Source: Lactobacillus xylocopicola (GTDB lineage Bacteria > Bacillota > Bacilli > Lactobacillales > Lactobacillaceae). From it: 64,000 bases of DNA. The stretch is taken from contig NZ_AP026803.1 of the NCBI RefSeq assembly GCF_033096005.1, positions 124,001-188,000 of the forward strand, in the 5' to 3' direction. Below the pieces are notes generated by a model. It saw only the letters and a list, made by a program, of their open reading frames with translations, was not told the DNA's origin and did not search any database. Both the position numbers and the translations under genes were made by a program. Below, one piece after another: positions 60,416 to 64,000 of this stretch. Each line of letters opens with the position of its first letter. The stretch's first letter is position 1.

Positions 60416-61339
60416 ATGTCAAAATACGATATTAATAAAAATATTAAATTAGGTATTTGTCCGATTGGTTGGCGAAATGACGATATTCCATCTATTGGTG
60501 CTGAAAATACCTTTCCGCAACTTTTAAGCGATGCTGCACTTGCAGGCTTTAAAGGTGTAGAAGTGGGTGGCTTTTTCCCTGAAGCGAATGAAATCAACTA
60601 TGAGCGAAAATTGCGCAACATAGAAATTGCTGGTCAATGGTTTAGCAGTTTTATCATTCGTGATGGAATTGACCAAGCAGCGGCAGATTTTGAGGAGCAT
60701 TGTAAAAATCTCCAGGCACTTGGTGCCCATATTGCTACTGTGTCGGAACAGACATACTCAATTCAACAAACTAGTAAAAATATTTTCAAAGACAAGCCAT
60801 ATTTTACTGATCAGGAATGGGAAGAAGTTTGTGAGGGTTTAAATAAATATGGTGAGATTGGCAAAAAATATGGTGTTAAAGTGGCATATCATCACCATCT
60901 GGGAACCGGTATCCAAACTTTTGAAGAAACGAAAAGATTAATGGATAACACTGACCCAGAAAAAGTTAATTTGGTATTTGATACTGGTCATGCTTATGTG
61001 GCAGAAGGTGATGTTATGCCAATGCTTAACGCGTTTGTTGAGCGAGTCGTGCATGTTCACTTCAAAGATGTTCGTAAAGATAAAGAAAATGATTCTAGGG
61101 CAAGAGGATTGTCATTTCAAGATTCATTCATGAATGATATGTTTACAGTGCCTGGTGATGGCAGTATTGATTTCAGACCAGTCTTTAAGACTTTAGCCGA
61201 TCATAAGTATACTGGGTGGATTATGGTGGAAGCCGAACAAGATCCCAAAAAACATAATCCTTTTGAAATGGCGGTAAAAGCACATGAATATATGGAAAAT
61301 GAATTGTTTATGCCGTACGAAAAGAAAAATTTAAACTAG
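60416..61339 (+). CDS. iolE: Inosose dehydratase IolE
   Basis: 307 residues. GICPIGWRNDDIPSIGAENT, KGVEVGGFFPE, QWFSSFIIRDGI, SEQTYSIQQTSKNIF, YHHHLGTGIQT, DTGHAYVAEGD, VHVHFKDVRKD, FTVPGDGSIDF and MVEAEQDP follow Bacillus IolE closely from end to end. It is a TIM-barrel metal-dependent dehydratase that turns 2-keto-myo-inositol into a trihydroxycyclohexane-dione. No other iol gene is in the window; instead a flavoprotein and a PEP mutase-like protein follow. AAGGAG precedes the ATG. Confidence 0.93.
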   Translation: MSKYDINKNIKLGICPIGWRNDDIPSIGAENTFPQLLSDAALAGFKGVEVGGFFPEANEINYERKLRNIEIAGQWFSSFIIRDGIDQAAADFEEHCKNLQALGAHIATVSEQTYSIQQTSKNIFKDKPYFTDQEWEEVCEGLNKYGEIGKKYGVKVAYHHHLGTGIQTFEETKRLMDNTDPEKVNLVFDTGHAYVAEGDVMPMLNAFVERVVHVHFKDVRKDKENDSRARGLSFQDSFMNDMFTVPGDGSIDFRPVFKTLADHKYTGWIMVEAEQDPKKHNPFEMAVKAHEYMENELFMPYEKKNLN

Positions 61340-61385
61340 TTTTCGTCTAAGTTCCTTTTTAAAATAAAAGAGAGGTTTTAATAAT

Positions 61386-63245
61386 ATGATTTTTGATAAG
61401 TCCATTAAATGGGATAAAGTCTATGATGTAGTAGTATTGGGATTTGGTGGTGCAGGTGCCAGTGCAGCAAGATTTGCAGCAGACAAGGGGGCTAAGGTGC
61501 TGCTAGTCGATAAGGCTCCAGAGGGGCATGAGGGTGGTAATACTAGGTATTCCGGTCAAAATGTTGGTTACACCCCAGATCCGGTGAAATTCAGAACATA
61601 CTACAAACAGCTTGCACAGGGCTTTCATATTGATAAAGATGTGGAAGATACAGTAATTAATGGCTTAGCAAATATGAAAGACTACTTTACAAAATATTTA
61701 GGGGTAAAGCCGTTTGTATTTGGAGAGCATCCTGAAGATAACCCGTTGACTCATACTGCTGACAACCAGACAACGGCCACACATCCAGAATTTACCGATT
61801 CGTCATCATCAGAATTAATGACGGTTCACAATGGTATGTTTGATTCTGCACTGTGGACTGTGTTAAGGGAGTTAGTAATAGACCGGGTAGATAATATTGA
61901 TGTTTGGTATGACTCACCAGCCGTTCATATTATTCAAGCCCCAGACAAAACTGTAGTTGGTGTTCAAATTAACCGGAAGGGCAAGATAAGGAATATTGGT
62001 GCCCGTAATGGTGTGGTTCTTTCTACCGGTGGTTTTTCTAACAGTAAGATAAAAATTCAGGATTTTATTGGTGAACATCACTTAGCCCCAGTTGGTACAC
62101 TTTATAATACCGGTGATGGTATTGATCTTGCTATTGAAGCGGGAGCTAGATTATGGCACATGACGACCTATAACTCAGCCGGAATTGTTGGCGATTTAAC
62201 CTTACCAGTTAAAGAAGGGGAGCGTAGCATTTTCCAACCAGCTGATATTGATGCCAAGGAAATGTACACCGGAAGTATTTTTGCTGTTAGTGATGATGGT
62301 ACAAGGTACTGCCGCGAAGATATTTTTAGTATTGAAGGCTGGTTTTACAATCACGGTCAATGGAGGACCCCACAGGCCCCAATTAAGCCGTATGTTATTT
62401 TTGACCAGAAGCAATATGAGCAGCTGGCCAAAATCGACCATATGCCATATCAACGTGCCTTGAAGAATTTTCTGATAAGTGCGGATAGTGTTGATGAACT
62501 AGCTAAGAAAATTGCTGTTGATCCTGAAACTTTAACAGCAACAATTGATACTTTTAATTCATATGCTGAATCTGGTAATGACCTAGACTTTCACAGGGCA
62601 ACCGCTACCCTGGCGAGATTTGATGCAACGGATACTATTTATGCTTTGCCAATGGTTCAGTCTGTTGCTCAAACTCACGGTGGCCCAAAGCGAAACGGGC
62701 AAGCAGAAATAATGGATCCATTTAATAAAGCCATTCCCCATCTATATGGAGCTGGTGAATTAGGTGGAAATATTGTCAGAATTTACCAAGGTGGAGAAAA
62801 TCTGGCAGACTGCTTAATCTTTGGTAAGGTTGCAGGTGAAAATGCTGCTGAAGAAAAAGCCGATAAATATGGTGTATTCAGCAGTGCCCCGGATGTTACT
62901 TCAGGTGCATCAGTCAAAGAAGATGCTGACTTGTTAAGCGATATGAAGAAAAAGTGCCGGGTTAAGTTAGATAAGAATCAATATTTAGGTACAAGTTCTG
63001 CCGGTATGGGTAATGAGATAGTTGTTCGTGTCACAGTAGATGATGATCAAAACATTAAGAACATTGAGGTTTTGCAAGAAAGCGAAAGCGAAGATTATGG
63101 TAAGCGTGCAATTAAAGCATTACCGAAGATAATGATTGAGAAAAACACTTATGACGTTGATGCAGTATCAGGCGCCTCCTCTTCTAGCCGGGCCATGAGA
63201 GAAGCGGTTAAAATGGCATTGGACAGTGCAAAAGAAAAAAAGTAA
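61386..63245 (+). CDS. FAD-binding flavoprotein with C-terminal FMN_bind domain
   Basis: 619 residues, cytoplasmic. FAD domain starts VVVLGFGGAGASAARFA (15-31), ends near GAGELGGNIVRIYQGG (about 456-471). The C-terminal FMN_bind domain (about 535-619) holds D592-A-V-S-G-A-S598, where Ser598 is the predicted flavinylation site. The domain order is the reverse of flavoprotein 1. In the active-site region AQTHGG keeps a His and an Arg follows in NIVRIYQGG, but the exact fumarate-reductase set is not visible. Lies 46 bp after iolE in the same operon; it may reduce an unsaturated product of cyclitol breakdown. Confidence 0.92.
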   Translation: MIFDKSIKWDKVYDVVVLGFGGAGASAARFAADKGAKVLLVDKAPEGHEGGNTRYSGQNVGYTPDPVKFRTYYKQLAQGFHIDKDVEDTVINGLANMKDYFTKYLGVKPFVFGEHPEDNPLTHTADNQTTATHPEFTDSSSSELMTVHNGMFDSALWTVLRELVIDRVDNIDVWYDSPAVHIIQAPDKTVVGVQINRKGKIRNIGARNGVVLSTGGFSNSKIKIQDFIGEHHLAPVGTLYNTGDGIDLAIEAGARLWHMTTYNSAGIVGDLTLPVKEGERSIFQPADIDAKEMYTGSIFAVSDDGTRYCREDIFSIEGWFYNHGQWRTPQAPIKPYVIFDQKQYEQLAKIDHMPYQRALKNFLISADSVDELAKKIAVDPETLTATIDTFNSYAESGNDLDFHRATATLARFDATDTIYALPMVQSVAQTHGGPKRNGQAEIMDPFNKAIPHLYGAGELGGNIVRIYQGGENLADCLIFGKVAGENAAEEKADKYGVFSSAPDVTSGASVKEDADLLSDMKKKCRVKLDKNQYLGTSSAGMGNEIVVRVTVDDDQNIKNIEVLQESESEDYGKRAIKALPKIMIEKNTYDVDAVSGASSSSRAMREAVKMALDSAKEKK

Positions 63246-63299
63246 TAAAGATTATAATGGCTAACAAATAATGTTTTGTTAGGATATCAAATTTTCTAT

Positions 63300-63370
63300 A
63301 AAACTCGTAGTTAACTTTTTTCGGAATGATAAAAAATTTACATTCAGATAGCAAGTTCTACGAGTTTTTT
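63300..63370 (+). terminator. Three-tier terminator with structured loop after flavoprotein 3
   Basis: Outer stem AACTCGTAG / CTACGAGTT followed by TTTT; continuous with it, AACTT (63313-63317) pairs with AAGTT (63353-63357), and inside GAATG pairs with CATTC. A separate 8-bp hairpin (CTAACAAA / TTTGTTAG, 63261-63282) lies just upstream. The size and layering are unusual for a plain terminator, and it could be an attenuator before the gene at 63393. Confidence 0.65.
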
Positions 63371-63392
63371 GCTAGAAATGAGGTAATAAAGG

Positions 63393-64000
63393 ATGTTAAA
63401 AGGGAAAATACCGGTTACAATTTCGGCAGATTTAATAAACAAGTTTAACCAGGATACAACTTTTTTTGTTAGCAGCAGATTATTGGCACTAATGACGCTA
63501 GGCAAAGAAAATGAAGGGCTAATAACAAGACGTGAGTACTTGCAATATTTTAATACACTGACCATTGAAACGGGAGCTAAATTAATTGCAGATGGACAGT
63601 CGGGCTTTGGTAACGAATTAAGTGTGTGGACCGCCGCAGCTGAATTAGGTCGAGCTGGAGCAAAATACTTAGTATTAAATGATCAAAAGTGGCCAGCAAT
63701 TTCCGTGGGAATTTCTGGTGCAGTTACAGAACAAGCCTTTCTTAAAAAGGTTAGGGCGGCAATTTCTGGTGGTGAAAATTATGCTTTACAAGTTATTCCT
63801 AAGTTGGAGGGCATAAGTGCATACGGCTATGAAGGGCTTGTTGAGCGGATACAGTTGTTGCTGCAACTTGGGATACAACAAGTTATAGTCTCGCGGATAA
63901 GCAAAAAGGAACTCTTAAAACTAAAAACAGAAAGATTTAAAGATCACTTGGGCATTGCATTGGATGATTCAATGCTGTCGTTATCTGAAGCAGAAGCCAT
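63393..64000 (+). CDS. PEP mutase/isocitrate lyase superfamily-like protein (partial, C-terminus outside window)
   Basis: 202 codons open to the window end, ATG at 63393 with GAGG 9 bases upstream. The centre TGAKLIADGQSGFGNELSVW and GRAGAKYLVLNDQKWP resemble the PEP mutase/isocitrate lyase core (aD.DTGFGN and iEDQ). But at the metal-binding place the sequence reads A-D67-G-Q69-S-G where D-x-D is normal, and EDQ is N97-D-Q. Thus metal or substrate binding may have changed. It could split or form a C-C or P-C bond of a pathway intermediate. Only partial, so family call is moderate. Confidence 0.65.
   Translation, partial: MLKGKIPVTISADLINKFNQDTTFFVSSRLLALMTLGKENEGLITRREYLQYFNTLTIETGAKLIADGQSGFGNELSVWTAAAELGRAGAKYLVLNDQKWPAISVGISGAVTEQAFLKKVRAAISGGENYALQVIPKLEGISAYGYEGLVERIQLLLQLGIQQVIVSRISKKELLKLKTERFKDHLGIALDDSMLSLSEAEA

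Noticed and set aside
1-64000. CRISPR arrays, tRNA/rRNA genes, prophage or conjugative genes
   Set aside because: No repeated spacer pattern, no tRNA-like CCA-ended cloverleaf sequence or rRNA seen by eye, and no phage or transfer genes among the frames.

Overview
The window looks like chromosome of a low-to-moderate GC Gram-positive lactic acid bacterium, most likely Lactobacillus in the narrow sense or a close relative. The evidence is strong purine-rich ribosome binding sites, T-box and M-box RNA regulators, a PepN of about 840 residues, an Apf-type lysozyme-like surface protein, BceAB-like and ECF transporters, IS30 and IS3 elements, and a Ddl with the tyrosine typical of D-Ala-D-Ala (vancomycin-sensitive) ligases. 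I do not name a species. I see no rRNA, tRNA, CRISPR array, prophage or replication origin.

Layout. 1-8.9 kb: end of a TerC-family gene, sirtuin, asnA behind an asparagine T-box, a secreted protein gene broken by (or read through) an A-tract frameshift, nitroreductase, DUF915 hydrolase plus cardiolipin synthase, RNase HI, DUF1002 protein. 9-13.4 kb: glycosyltransferase plus hydrolase, prs, TetR plus membrane protein. 13.4-16.9 kb: first flavoprotein cassette (FMN/FAD reductase, DUF2798-like membrane protein, LysR). 17-25.5 kb: ddl, a MerR-like coiled-coil protein, a YibE/F pair with an esterase, and mgtA under an M-box riboswitch with a 51-codon ORF overlapping its end, then an IS30 remnant. 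25.5-28.4 kb: amino-acid ABC transporter under a T-box whose specifier reads as His. 28.5-31.6 kb: second flavoprotein cassette, with a divergent LysR. 31.6-38.9 kb: ASCH-like protein, Apf-like protein, pepN, an IS3 (IS150-type) copy with a nonsense codon in orfA, L,D-transpeptidase, DUF4931 protein. 38.9-44.2 kb: ECF S component and a BceA-like ATPase with two tandem paralogous permeases. 44.2-49.1 kb: complete branched-chain amino-acid (liv) operon behind a Leu-rich leader peptide and attenuator. 49.1-56 kb: methyltransferase, phosphatase, secreted metalloprotease, HelD, GNAT, coaA, efp. 56-64 kb: a catabolic region with two IolT-like transporters, AraC regulator, IolE, a third flavoprotein reductase and a divergent PEP mutase/isocitrate lyase-like gene cut by the window end.

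Main points of interest. (1) The 56-64 kb region combines inositol-type transport and inosose dehydratase with an FAD/FMN reductase and an unusual PEP mutase-like protein, with cre-like sites; no other iol gene is visible. It is the best candidate for an undescribed pathway. (2) Three fumarate-reductase-fold flavoproteins differ visibly at positions matching the fumarate reductase active site; two are paired with the same kind of duplicated membrane protein and a LysR gene. (3) RNA-level control is dense: two T-boxes, one M-box, one leader-peptide attenuator, and a possible Pro-Pro leader peptide just before efp.
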